DNA of 64,000 nucleotides from positions 7,367 to 71,366 of the forward strand of contig JBAPTR010000220.1 of NCBI GenBank assembly GCA_049282265.1. Direction: 5' to 3'. The notes beneath the pieces are model-generated. The model saw nothing but the letters and a program-made list of their open reading frames with translations, was not told the DNA's origin and did not search any database. The translations under genes and the position numbers were made by a program. Below are positions 1-7,697 of the stretch, piece after piece (position 1 is the first letter of the stretch; every line of letters begins with the position of its first letter). This DNA is from CAYUCJ01 sp049282265. GTDB lineage: Bacteria > Desulfobacterota > DSM-4660 > Desulfatiglandales > Desulfatiglandaceae.

Positions 1-228
1 ATCAGTGTCACTGATGAGGGATGTGGCATTGCACCTGAACATATTCAGAGAATCTTTGAACGGTTCTACCGGGTGGACAGGGGCAGGAGCAGGGCCGCCG
101 GCGGGACAGGCCTCGGCCTTGCCATTGTGAAACACATCGCCCAGGCCCACGGTGGGGAAATCTCTGTCGAAAGCACACCGGGGAAGGGGAGTACGTTCAC
201 CATCCATTTCGGGGGCATTCTTCACTAA
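1..228 (+). CDS. Sensor histidine kinase, C-terminal end (PhoR/WalK-like), 5' end outside window
   Basis: The frame is open from the first base and ends with TAA at 226-228, giving the last 75 residues. The ATP-binding (HATPase_c) signature is complete here: a G1 box DEGCGIA, an F box FERFYR and a G2 box GTGLGLAI, followed by the usual closing strand EISVESTPGKGSTFTI. The spacing and the FYRVD motif fit membrane sensor kinases of the PhoR/WalK type. The nearby pst operon and its Pho-box-like repeats make a phosphate sensor PhoR attractive, but two oppositely oriented genes lie between them and the sensor domain is not visible, so this is inference only. Confidence 0.9.
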   Translation: MSVTDEGCGIAPEHIQRIFERFYRVDRGRSRAAGGTGLGLAIVKHIAQAHGGEISVESTPGKGSTFTIHFGGILH

Positions 229-300
229 TTACACAAACCCGGGTGTCAAGGTGAAAGTTCAGCATTAGTGTAAGAAGTGAAGAACGCCCCCTCTTTTTCT
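211..300 (+). terminator. Hairpin terminator overlapping the kinase stop codon
   Basis: The arm at 211-225 (GGGGGC-A-TTCTTCAC) pairs with 277-291 (GTGAAGAA-C-GCCCCC) with one mismatch, and TCTTTTTCT follows at 292-300. The long loop contains a further TACAC/GTGTA pairing. The 5' arm lies inside the last codons of the kinase. A plus-strand intrinsic terminator is the simple reading. The opposing gene ends at 299, so the element also separates convergent transcripts. Confidence 0.7.
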
Positions 301-1105
301 ACTTGCCCAGCAGGCCCTCTAATTTTCCTTTCAATCCCTCCGCTGCTTTCTTGGCGCTTTCCTGGGTCGATTTCAATTGCTCGGTTGAGCCGGAGCCAAG
401 GGCATTCAGGCCGGCACCCAGGGACTTGAGCCCTTTGTTCAAGGTGTCGGTCACTGCAGGGGATGTGATCTTTGCGTACAGGGATTGAAATATTTCCTTG
501 AATGCTTCGGCGGGGGACGCCCCGCCCTTTTTCTTGCCGATATCCGTCAGGTGAATATCAGGAAGAGGGGCAGTGATTGACTTCTCGCCCAGAAGGGACA
601 TGGTAAGGTTGACTTTGCCTCCCTTTACGACAAAGTCCTTGATCAGAAGTTTCTTCCCCCCCTCCTTTTTCTCCGGTTGTTTCTTGGCGGCCTGCTTCTC
701 AGACCCGACGGATGATGTTACGTTTTTCATAATGGTCTGAAAGTTGTCACCCCCCTTGATTTTTTCGTAACTGATATCAGGCGACATAACTTCAATTCGA
801 TCTATGATAATGGTATCTTTGGTAATGGATTTTTTATCAATATCCACGAGGATGGAACCTACCTTCATGGCATAGGGCGACTTGAAACCCTTCGGGTTCC
901 CGAGGAAGAGTTTCTTTAATTTTGCCTTGCCTGACAAGAGGGAAATATCCACATCTCCGAGACGCACATCCGTTTTGGTTATGTCGGGCCCGTATGTATT
1001 CACTGCCTTCTTTATCATGGGTCCAATGTTCGTCGCGATGAGGATTACTGCTACAATGATGACAGCGACCACTACCCCTGCTCCGATCAGTATCCATTTC
1101 TTCAT
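299..1105 (-). CDS. AsmA-like membrane-anchored protein
   Basis: This 268-residue protein has one N-terminal membrane anchor (about residues 4-26) followed by an extracytoplasmic domain. The pattern of a basic N-terminus, anchor, then short beta-rich units such as DVDISLLSGKAKLKKLFLGNP and IDRIEVMSPDISYEK resembles the AsmA/DUF748 class of periplasmic proteins thought to act in envelope or lipid transport. A lysine-rich, probably flexible linker (about 140-155) and an Ala/Gly/Lys-rich amphipathic tail follow. The ATG at 1105 is preceded by a GGAG-type ribosome site. The substrate cannot be told from sequence, and the AsmA assignment rests on pattern rather than a diagnostic motif. Confidence 0.65.
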   Translation of the reverse strand: MKKWILIGAGVVVAVIIVAVILIATNIGPMIKKAVNTYGPDITKTDVRLGDVDISLLSGKAKLKKLFLGNPKGFKSPYAMKVGSILVDIDKKSITKDTIIIDRIEVMSPDISYEKIKGGDNFQTIMKNVTSSVGSEKQAAKKQPEKKEGGKKLLIKDFVVKGGKVNLTMSLLGEKSITAPLPDIHLTDIGKKKGGASPAEAFKEIFQSLYAKITSPAVTDTLNKGLKSLGAGLNALGSGSTEQLKSTQESAKKAAEGLKGKLEGLLGK

Positions 1106-1146
1106 GATTCACTCTCCTCTGGTTTTTGCTCGGCGTAAGCGTTTTT

Positions 1147-1800
1147 TTAATATAACTCCATGGCCTCCAGTGTACCCCTTCCGAATTCGGTCATGGACTC
1201 TGCGGCTATGGTCAGCCCCGCTTCCAGAAAGCGCCCGTCGATGCCCGGAATACCATAGGCATAAAAGAGGACATCCCGGGTGGTGTCCCTCACTCTCGTT
1301 TTTTCATCGGCGCCCTGGCAGAGGACACACACAATCTCCTTTTCATCCCTGAAGACGATTTCCCCCTCCTTTGTGCGGAAGTCCCGGGCACCCATTCCCC
1401 GACAAATCTCTCCCTCTCCTGCAAGGTCCAGTTTCAGACTCCCGTCAAACCTCCGGTAGTCGGTCACGGCCACCAGGATTCCGGCGCACATTTCCGCCAA
1501 GAAATGCGCATCCACCATGAGGTCATACCGGGGGAAACCGCTGTTGACTGTCCTTTTCAGGTGTTCCGGAAGCGGGCATTCCTGGCCGAAGGCCGCAAAA
1601 AACCTGTCATAGAGGCCTATGCGGTCCTTGATTTCCGAGAGCGTTTCACGTTTCCTCATCTTTCGCAACCGTTTCCTCTTGTATTGATCGAACCCAGGGG
1701 GATTTAAATGGTTGGTACAGCCCGTGATCAGGGCCAGACCAAAGGGAACATCAGGATAGCGTGCCCGGTAGCTTGAGGACTTGGAAAAATCGATGGTCAT
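1147..1800 (-). CDS. B3/B4 tRNA-editing-like domain protein
   Basis: The gene encodes about 217 residues. The segments YPDVPFGLALITGCTN near the N-terminus, MVDAHFLAEMCAGILVAVTDYRRFDG in the middle, and the downstream VCVLCQGADEKTRV...VLFYAYGIPGI match stand-alone B3/B4-domain proteins related to the editing module of phenylalanyl-tRNA synthetase beta. Such proteins are presumed to bind or hydrolyse aminoacyl-tRNA; the exact substrate is unknown. The frame can start at TTG 1818 or ATG 1806, but GGGGAGG ends nine bases before ATG 1800, so 1800 is the preferred start. The gene stands alone between an AsmA-like gene and the divergent pst operon. Confidence 0.7.
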   Translation of the reverse strand: MTIDFSKSSSYRARYPDVPFGLALITGCTNHLNPPGFDQYKRKRLRKMRKRETLSEIKDRIGLYDRFFAAFGQECPLPEHLKRTVNSGFPRYDLMVDAHFLAEMCAGILVAVTDYRRFDGSLKLDLAGEGEICRGMGARDFRTKEGEIVFRDEKEIVCVLCQGADEKTRVRDTTRDVLFYAYGIPGIDGRFLEAGLTIAAESMTEFGRGTLEAMELY

Positions 1801-2071
1801 ACCCATTGGCCTCCCCAAAATGGAATGGTGGGAACACGGGCGAGCACGCGACAGAGCGATGAGAATGAGTGGAATTGCCCGTTGCCAATGTTTGCATATT
1901 TTTCAGATATGTCAAGGGTGAATTGACACGGTAATTTTGTTCTAATGGCGCAAGGGGTAGAGATAGATGAATGGAGGTCTGAATGATGAGAACAAAGACA
2001 AAAGCGAATGGAGGGAAATAGATGCAGCATCGGAAAAGCCATCCTTTTTTTCATAATATCCTCATGCCGCT

Positions 2072-2088
2072 CTAACACATCCCTAACA
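2072..2088 (+). promoter_or_regulatory. Distal Pho-box-like direct repeat
   Basis: Two identical CTAACA hexamers start at 2072 and 2083, exactly 11 bp apart, the spacing of PhoB half-sites. They lie about 170 bp upstream of pstS. Function is inferred from the spacing and from a second array of the same type closer to the gene. Confidence 0.45.
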
Positions 2089-2187
2089 ATCGATCCTTAC
2101 CATTGTCTCACATCATTTGAACGAAAGGAAATCAGAACATCCGACTATATTGAGAGGAGGTGATGACCGGGAGGTGCTCATAAAATC

Positions 2188-2215
2188 CTAATATCTTCTT
2201 AACGAAAATCTAACA
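2188..2215 (+). promoter_or_regulatory. Candidate PhoB box upstream of pstS (three half-sites)
   Basis: CTAATA (2188), TTAACG (2199) and CTAACA (2210) are related hexamers each 11 bp apart, with AT-rich spacers. Known PhoB boxes are direct 7-bp repeats at 11-bp period on one face of the helix, replacing the -35 element. The array ends 40 bp before the pstS ATG. It supports phosphate-starvation control of the operon by a PhoB-type regulator. Confidence 0.65.
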
Positions 2216-2254
2216 ATTCAGCACTAAACTCAAAAAATTGTATGGAGGGAAAAA

Positions 2255-3313
2255 ATGCTTAAATCAGCTCTAAGAATGATGGCTATCATTATGGGTATGA
2301 CCCTTTTGTTCACCGTTCCTTCCGGGTATGCGGCAGAGTTGAAGTCCATTTCCGGCGCAGGGGCCACTTTCCCTTATCCGGTCTATTCGAAATGGGCCGA
2401 TGTCTACAACCGGGAAACGGGCATTAGGTTCAATTACCAGTCCATTGGTTCCGGCGGAGGGATTAAACAGATCAAGGCAAAAACCGTCGATTTCGGCGCC
2501 TCGGACGCCCCATTGAAACCCGGGGATCTTGATAACTCCGGCTTGCTGCAATTCCCCATGATCATGGGGGGAGTGGTGCCGGTAGTGAATATAAAGGGGG
2601 TGGGACCCGGAGGCCTGAAGATGAGCAATGCATTGCTGGCTGACATCTATCTCGGCAAGATTAAAAAGTGGAACGACAGCCGTATCAAGGCTGAAAATCC
2701 GGGTCTTTCATTGCCCTCGAAGAGCATTATGGTGGTCCACCGATCAGACGGTTCCGGTACAACCTGGATTTTTACCAACTATCTCTCCAAGGTCAGCGCG
2801 GAGTGGAAGAACAAGGTGGGGAACAACAAGGCGGTGGCCTGGCCGGTGGGGATCGGCGGGAAAGGCAACGAAGGCGTTGCCTCTTACGTCAAGCGCATTA
2901 AGGGGTCCATTGGGTATGTGGAGTATGCCTACGCCCTGCAGAATCGTTTGGCCCACATAAAACTGAAGAACCGTGACGGCGGATATGTTGAGCCGTCGAG
3001 CGGGACATTCCAGGCGGCTGCGGCAAACGCGGACTGGACCCATGCGAAGGGTTTTTACATGGTGCTCACGAACCAGCCCGGGAAAGACAGTTGGCCGATT
3101 ACCGGCGCGAGTTTTATCCTGGTGTATAAGAAACAGGCAAAACCGGATACTGCCAGGGCCGTGTTAGCGTTTTTTGACTGGGCCTATCGTAACGGCGCAA
3201 AAATGGCCCAGGACCTGGACTATATTCCCATGCCCGCCAACGTCGTAAATCTGGTGGAAGCGGCGTGGCAAAGGGAGATCAAAGATCTGCAAGGGAGCCC
3301 AATCTGGAAGTGA
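2255..3313 (+). CDS. pstS: Phosphate ABC transporter, periplasmic phosphate-binding protein
   Basis: This is a 352-residue PstS. A signal peptide occupies residues 1 to about 26 (hydrophobic MAIIMGMTLLFTVP, then GYA-A cleavage). The phosphate-binding landmarks are present: GAGATFPYPVYSKW, the SIGSGGGIKQI loop, DFGASDAPL, and HRSDGSGTTWIFTNYL, whose Ser/Asp/Gly/Thr residues contact the oxyanion. Length and motif order fit the family fully. It captures inorganic phosphate in the periplasm and delivers it to PstCA. A strong GGAGGG ribosome site precedes ATG 2255. It is first in the operon pstS-pstC-pstA-pstB-phoU and lies directly behind the candidate PhoB box. Confidence 0.97.
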   Translation: MLKSALRMMAIIMGMTLLFTVPSGYAAELKSISGAGATFPYPVYSKWADVYNRETGIRFNYQSIGSGGGIKQIKAKTVDFGASDAPLKPGDLDNSGLLQFPMIMGGVVPVVNIKGVGPGGLKMSNALLADIYLGKIKKWNDSRIKAENPGLSLPSKSIMVVHRSDGSGTTWIFTNYLSKVSAEWKNKVGNNKAVAWPVGIGGKGNEGVASYVKRIKGSIGYVEYAYALQNRLAHIKLKNRDGGYVEPSSGTFQAAAANADWTHAKGFYMVLTNQPGKDSWPITGASFILVYKKQAKPDTARAVLAFFDWAYRNGAKMAQDLDYIPMPANVVNLVEAAWQREIKDLQGSPIWK

Positions 3314-3323
3314 TGTCTGGTCT

Positions 3324-3368
3324 CAGGTTTCAGTGTTCAGAAAGTCTTCTCTGGACAACTGAAACCTG
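3324..3368 (+). promoter_or_regulatory. Intercistronic hairpin between pstS and pstC
   Basis: An 11-bp arm CAGGTTTCAGT (3324-3334) is perfectly complementary to ACTGAAACCTG (3358-3368). The stem extends inward (GTTCAG against CTGGAC) past a one-base bulge, making about 17 pairs around a ten-base loop. No U-tract follows, so it is more likely an mRNA-stabilising or processing stem than a terminator. It would favour excess PstS over the permease genes. Confidence 0.6.
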
Positions 3369-3424
3369 GAGCTGACAGTCGGCCCTGAAAAGCCGATCTT
3401 AGTTCGGTAAAAGAGGGTACGCAA

Positions 3425-4402
3425 ATGAATTGGGAAGAGACACTTGGGAGTGCCATGAACACCCGCATTCGGCGAGGTGTGTTTCTTGACAAAGTGTTTT
3501 ATCACGGCACCCGCATTTTCGCGTGGGCGGTCCTGGCAGTGATCATAGCCATCCTTGTGTCCCTGTTTATAGGCGCAGCTCCGGCCCTCAAGAAATTCGG
3601 ATTCGGTTTTCTTGCCAGCAGGGCGTGGAACCCGGTAACCGAAGAATTTGGCGCCCTTGTCTCCATCTACGGCACCCTGATCACTTCGGCGATCGCCATG
3701 GTTATCGGGATTCCCGTCAGCTTCGGGATTGCCCTCTTTATCACCGAGCTTAGCCCCATCTGGTTGAAACGCCCCATAGGAACAGCCATTGAATTGCTTG
3801 CCGCCATCCCAAGCATTGTTTACGGGATGTGGGGGCTGTTTGTGTTCGCGCCGTACTTCGGCGACACCATCCAGCCCTGGATCACTGATCATCTGGGCCC
3901 TGTGCCTCTGATTGGAGCGCTCTTCAGCGGGCCGCCGCTGGGAATCGGGGTTTTCACGGCCGGCATTATCCTGGCCATCATGGTGATCCCTTTTATGAGC
4001 GCGGTGATGCGGGATATGTTTGAAGTCGTACCGCCTGTTTTGAAAGAATCCGCGTACGGCATCGGAGCAACCACCTGGGAAGTGGTTCGTCACGTGGTAC
4101 TGCCCTATACCAAGATCGGAGTAGTGGGGGGCATTATGCTGGGGCTGGGCCGTGCCTTAGGCGAAACCATGGCGGTCACCTTTGTGATCGGGAATGCAAA
4201 TCGTATCCATGCCTCCCTGTTCATGCCGGGAACTACCATTTCATCGACCCTTGCCAATGAATTTACAGAGGCGGTTGGAAAGATGTACACCTCATCATTA
4301 ATAGCACTGGGTCTGATCCTTTTCTTGATTACGTTCGTGGTATTGGCAGTGGCAAAGTTTATGCTGTTTCGGCTTGCCGGCCGGGAAGGGAGCCGGAGCT
4401 GA
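3425..4402 (+). CDS. pstC: Phosphate ABC transporter permease PstC
   Basis: A 325-residue inner-membrane permease with about six membrane spans. The cytoplasmic EAA loop that docks on PstB reads ESAYGIGATTWEVVRHVVLPYTKIGVVGG, and GLGRALGETMAV follows, both typical of PstC. The first span begins near residue 36 after a soluble start. With PstA it forms the phosphate channel. The stop TGA shares its last base with the pstA ATG (TGATG at 4400-4404), so translation is probably coupled. The ATG at 3425 follows a GAGGG site. Confidence 0.96.
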   Translation: MNWEETLGSAMNTRIRRGVFLDKVFYHGTRIFAWAVLAVIIAILVSLFIGAAPALKKFGFGFLASRAWNPVTEEFGALVSIYGTLITSAIAMVIGIPVSFGIALFITELSPIWLKRPIGTAIELLAAIPSIVYGMWGLFVFAPYFGDTIQPWITDHLGPVPLIGALFSGPPLGIGVFTAGIILAIMVIPFMSAVMRDMFEVVPPVLKESAYGIGATTWEVVRHVVLPYTKIGVVGGIMLGLGRALGETMAVTFVIGNANRIHASLFMPGTTISSTLANEFTEAVGKMYTSSLIALGLILFLITFVVLAVAKFMLFRLAGREGSRS

Positions 4403-5262
4403 TGCAAGCGCTGACCGATATGGGCCTTTATCGCCGCAGGCGTTTCGTAAACTTCTTGATTCTAGCCATTTCTTTGTTGACAACGCTCTTCGGATTATTC
4501 TGGCTGATATGGTTATTGTGGACCTTGCTGAGCCAGGGTCTGCCATATCTCGATTTGTCCATCTTTTATCAGGCGACCCCGCCCCCGGGCAACCATGGCG
4601 GCCTAGGCAATGCCATTCTGGGAAGCATTGTCCTGACGGTGGTGGGTGTCTTGATTGGTGCGCCCGCTGGGGTATTGGCCGGCACCTATCTCTCTGAATT
4701 CGCACGGAAATCAAAAACTGCGTCGGTGATCCGTTTTGTAAATGACATTCTACTGAGCGCTCCCTCCATCATTCTCGGGGTGTTCGTGTACGAGGTTGTT
4801 GTGCTCAGAATGGGACATTTTTCAGGGTGGGCAGGTTCACTGGCGCTGGCGCTGATTGCGCTGCCCATTGTGGTTCGTACCACCGAGGATATGATGCGCC
4901 TGGTACCCAATTCCGTGCGCGAGGCGGCGGCCGCGTTGGGAGCGCCGCAGTGGAAGGTCACCGTTGCCATTGTGTTTTGTGCAGCAAGGAGCGGCATCCT
5001 CACCGGCATCCTGCTCGCTGTGGCGCGTATCAGCGGTGAAACAGCGCCGCTTTTGTTTACCGCACTAAATAATCAGTTCTGGAGTCATTCAGTCAACGAG
5101 CCCATCGCCAACCTGCCGGTGGTGATTTTTCAGTTTGCCATGAGCCCTTATGACGATTGGCAGCATCTGGCCTGGGCCGGAGCCGTATTGATCACCTTGA
5201 CTATTTTGCTGATCAACATTTTGGTGCGGGTGTTCCTGAGGACGCCAAAATCGAGGTATTAA
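4402..5262 (+). CDS. pstA: Phosphate ABC transporter permease PstA
   Basis: This 286-residue protein has about six membrane spans. Its EAA loop is REAAAALGAPQWKVTVAIVFCAARSGILTG, and ARISGETAPLLFTA is the PstA version of the conserved G-E-T segment. PstA pairs with PstC in the inner membrane as the second half of the channel. It starts at the last base of pstC, and pstB begins four bases after its stop. Length and motifs are normal for the family. Confidence 0.96.
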   Translation: MQALTDMGLYRRRRFVNFLILAISLLTTLFGLFWLIWLLWTLLSQGLPYLDLSIFYQATPPPGNHGGLGNAILGSIVLTVVGVLIGAPAGVLAGTYLSEFARKSKTASVIRFVNDILLSAPSIILGVFVYEVVVLRMGHFSGWAGSLALALIALPIVVRTTEDMMRLVPNSVREAAAALGAPQWKVTVAIVFCAARSGILTGILLAVARISGETAPLLFTALNNQFWSHSVNEPIANLPVVIFQFAMSPYDDWQHLAWAGAVLITLTILLINILVRVFLRTPKSRY

Positions 5263-5266
5263 CACC

Positions 5267-6136
5267 ATGATGATGAATCATGTTGCACCGGGAATATCAC
5301 TCCTGGAAAATGGGCCCAAGGCAGGGCCTGGTCCGGAAATTCGGCAAACGGTCACTCCGAGGGGGGTGCCCGAAAAAATGGGCGAGATCAAATTGTCAGT
5401 ACGCAACCTTGATTTTTTCTATGAAAAATCACAGGCGCTATTCTCCATTTCTCTGGATGTCCGGGCTAATCGCGTCACCGCCTTTATCGGTCCCTCAGGG
5501 TGTGGAAAGTCGACCCTGCTGCGGTGCTTCAACCGCATATACGAGATGTATCCCAAGCAGCGCGCTGAGGGCGAGATTCTGCTTGACGGTCGCAACATCC
5601 TTGGACAAGGTGAAAATCTCAACCTGCTGCGGGCCAAGGTCGGTATGGTGTTTCAGAAGCCGACCCCTTTCCCCATGTCCATTTACGATAATATCGCCTT
5701 CGGCGTGCGGTTGTATGAGCGGCTCTCCCGCGTGGAAATGGATAAGCGGGTGGAATGGACGCTCAGAAAAGCGGCCATATGGGATGAGGTAAAGGACAAG
5801 CTGAATCAAATCGGCACGGATATCTCGGGAGGGCAGCAACAGCGCCTCTGTATAGCGCGTGCCATTGCCATCAAACCGGAAATTCTGCTGCTTGACGAGC
5901 CGGCTTCTGCCTTAGACCCCATTTCAACCCTGAAGATTGAGGAACTGATTGACGAATTGAAACAGGATTACACCATTGTGATCGTTACGCACAACATGCA
6001 GCAGGCGGCACGGGTGTCTGATCATACCGGATTTCTGTACCTGGGGAAACTTATTGAGTATGATGAGACATCAAGAATATTTACCAGGCCCGGGAAAAAA
6101 CAAACGCAGGACTATATTACCGGGAGGTTCGGGTAA
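5267..6136 (+). CDS. pstB: Phosphate ABC transporter ATP-binding protein PstB
   Basis: The 289-residue protein carries Walker A GPSGCGKST (residues 75-83), the signature ISGGQQQRL, Walker B ILLLDEPASALD and the switch histidine in VTHNMQQ. It powers phosphate import through PstCA. The N-terminus is about 35 residues longer than typical PstB proteins; an internal ATG (MGEIKLSVRN) would give the usual length, but only the ATG at 5267 has a GAGG site at suitable distance. The stop overlaps the phoU start (TAATG). Confidence 0.96.
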   Translation: MMMNHVAPGISLLENGPKAGPGPEIRQTVTPRGVPEKMGEIKLSVRNLDFFYEKSQALFSISLDVRANRVTAFIGPSGCGKSTLLRCFNRIYEMYPKQRAEGEILLDGRNILGQGENLNLLRAKVGMVFQKPTPFPMSIYDNIAFGVRLYERLSRVEMDKRVEWTLRKAAIWDEVKDKLNQIGTDISGGQQQRLCIARAIAIKPEILLLDEPASALDPISTLKIEELIDELKQDYTIVIVTHNMQQAARVSDHTGFLYLGKLIEYDETSRIFTRPGKKQTQDYITGRFG

Positions 6137-6801
6137 TGAAAAGACATCTGCAGGCTGAGCTGGAAAGACTCAAGAAACGAATCCTGCTCATGGGGGGAAT
6201 GGCGGAAGAAAGTGTGCAGAACGCGGTCAAGGCCCTCAAGTCCCGGGATCTGGATCTTGCGGAACGAACCATAGAAGGGGACCAGGCCATCAACGAAATG
6301 GAGGTGGAGATCGAAGAAGAATGTCTGAAAATCCTGGCGCTCCATCAGCCCGTGGCCGTGGATCTCCGTTTTATTGCGGCCGTTATTAAGATCAATAACG
6401 ATCTTGAGCGTGTGGGTGATATGGCGGTGAATATTGCCGAGCGCGTCCTGGTCGTGGCAAAAACACCTCCTGTCTCTCTTGCCTTCGAATTTGACGCGAT
6501 GGCATCAAAGGTGGAGGCCATGCTGAAGATGAGCCTTGATTCTCTGGTGAACGGGGATGTGGATATGGCCTACAAGGTAGGGTTCATGGATGATGAGGTG
6601 GACGGCCTGAATCACCGTTGTTATGATCTGATCAAGGAGGCGATCCAAGAGGAACCTCGCAGGGCAAGCTGCCTCATCAATCTTCTGCTGGTCTCCCGTC
6701 ATTTGGAACGTATTGCCGATCATGCCACCAATATTGCGGAAGAGGTCATCTATATGATAGAGGGCGAGATTCACCGACACAAGGGCGAAGTTTTTCGATA
6801 A
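6136..6801 (+). CDS. phoU: Phosphate uptake regulator PhoU
   Basis: A 221-residue all-helical protein with the two PhoU three-helix repeats. Repeat one holds VDLRFIAAVIKINNDLERVGDMAVNIAE and repeat two ASCLINLLLVSRHLERIADHATNIAEEVIYM; the E-R-x-x-D-x-A/x-N-I-A-E pattern forms the metal-binding surface of PhoU. It links the Pst transporter to the PhoR kinase and represses the Pho response when phosphate is plentiful. It is translationally coupled to pstB and ends the operon. Confidence 0.96.
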   Translation: MKRHLQAELERLKKRILLMGGMAEESVQNAVKALKSRDLDLAERTIEGDQAINEMEVEIEEECLKILALHQPVAVDLRFIAAVIKINNDLERVGDMAVNIAERVLVVAKTPPVSLAFEFDAMASKVEAMLKMSLDSLVNGDVDMAYKVGFMDDEVDGLNHRCYDLIKEAIQEEPRRASCLINLLLVSRHLERIADHATNIAEEVIYMIEGEIHRHKGEVFR

Positions 6802-6812
6802 CCTGTGAAAAA

Positions 6813-6960
6813 GCAAGGCACCACATGGTAGATCCTGCTGTTTTGTGCGGGAGGAGCGACGGCTGTATAGCCAGTACGTCGCAAGGAAGGGTGACCGAAG
6901 GCAACGCGGCTCCCGAGATTCCGCGCAGCGGGAAGATGATACCTTTATGGCGGATCAGGG
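6813..6960 (+). repeat. Dispersed repeat family 2, copy a
   Basis: This intergenic stretch shares long blocks with the reverse complement of 13816-13927. The blocks run in the same order: GCAAGGC, GTAGATC-TGCTGT-TTGTGC, GGGAGGAGCGAC, CGAAGGCAAC and ATGGCGGATCAGGG. This copy has an extra 35 bp between GAGGAGCGAC and CGAAGGCAAC. Nothing in it looks coding. It follows phoU and may also affect the 3' end of the pst transcript. Confidence 0.6.
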
Positions 6961-7010
6961 TGCCCCGCGGACTGGTAAAAGCGGAGAACGATGATAAGGG
7001 ACTGGGGCGT

Positions 7011-7637
7011 TCAGGATAGGGAGGTGGGACTGGTAGGCTGCCTCTTGCGCAAGTGAAAATGCAGACCGATTTTTTTAGCGACGTACCATATCAGATAGAC
7101 AAAGAAAATGGACACCACAAACCAGAAGACGGCCCCCACTATGATCTCCTTTCCCTGGAAACCACCGAACTTGAAGACGTAGCTCCGCCCAAAGCGCTTC
7201 AGGAGATTTCCGGGCTGGTAGGTCTCATTGACATAGGCTAAAAGGATAAAGATGGGAAGATATTTCGTGGCAAGACTGTTCAGAAAACCCTCGAAAAAGT
7301 AGTCATAATAGACCCTGTTCAGCTTGGCCTGATCAATGTTCTTGGTCAGCAGTCTGGCCTTTTCAGGGTCTTCACATTGCTGGGCTTTCTGGCGAATGTT
7401 GTACCAGTGGACAAATTGCTTCTGAAGTTCCCGGTATCTTTTTGTCTTGAATTTGGCAGACAGCAGTTTGGCCACAGCCACGGCCACTAGTGCGATGATC
7501 AGTATGGCAAACGCCGGCCCTGCAGCGTTCAGGGGCCCGAAAACCCAATCGAGAAAGTGCTTGATTTGCTGAATCCCGGCCAGGATGTAATCCCAGAGAC
7601 TATCCATAATGTTTTCCATTTGGCCCGAACCTGTCAT
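7011..7637 (-). CDS. Membrane protein of unknown function, Oxa1/DUF106-like layout
   Basis: The 208-residue protein has a hydrophobic span at about 36-58, a charged helical stretch (residues about 60-115, with KTKRYRELQKQFVHWYNIRQKAQ), a span at about 120-138 and a last pair around 160-190, ending in a basic tail. A span, a cytoplasmic coiled-coil-like hairpin, then further spans recalls the Oxa1/EMC3/DUF106 superfamily, but I see no diagnostic residue and treat this as a weak structural guess. No clear ribosome site precedes ATG 7637; ATGs at 7619 and 7607 are alternatives. It lies 60 bp downstream of the TSUP exporter gene on the same strand and may be co-transcribed. Confidence 0.6.
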   Translation of the reverse strand: MTGSGQMENIMDSLWDYILAGIQQIKHFLDWVFGPLNAAGPAFAILIIALVAVAVAKLLSAKFKTKRYRELQKQFVHWYNIRQKAQQCEDPEKARLLTKNIDQAKLNRVYYDYFFEGFLNSLATKYLPIFILLAYVNETYQPGNLLKRFGRSYVFKFGGFQGKEIIVGAVFWFVVSIFFVYLIWYVAKKIGLHFHLRKRQPTSPTSLS

Positions 7638-7697
7638 TGTCGATTGGGAGGGGGAAGGCCGATGACCCTCCCCTCCCGCTGAGGTTAGATCGAAAAA

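Noticed and set aside
1801..2078. Minus-strand open frame of about 90 codons upstream of the B3/B4 gene
   Set aside because: Cysteine- and histidine-rich with no ribosome site or family resemblance, and it overlaps a likely regulatory region.
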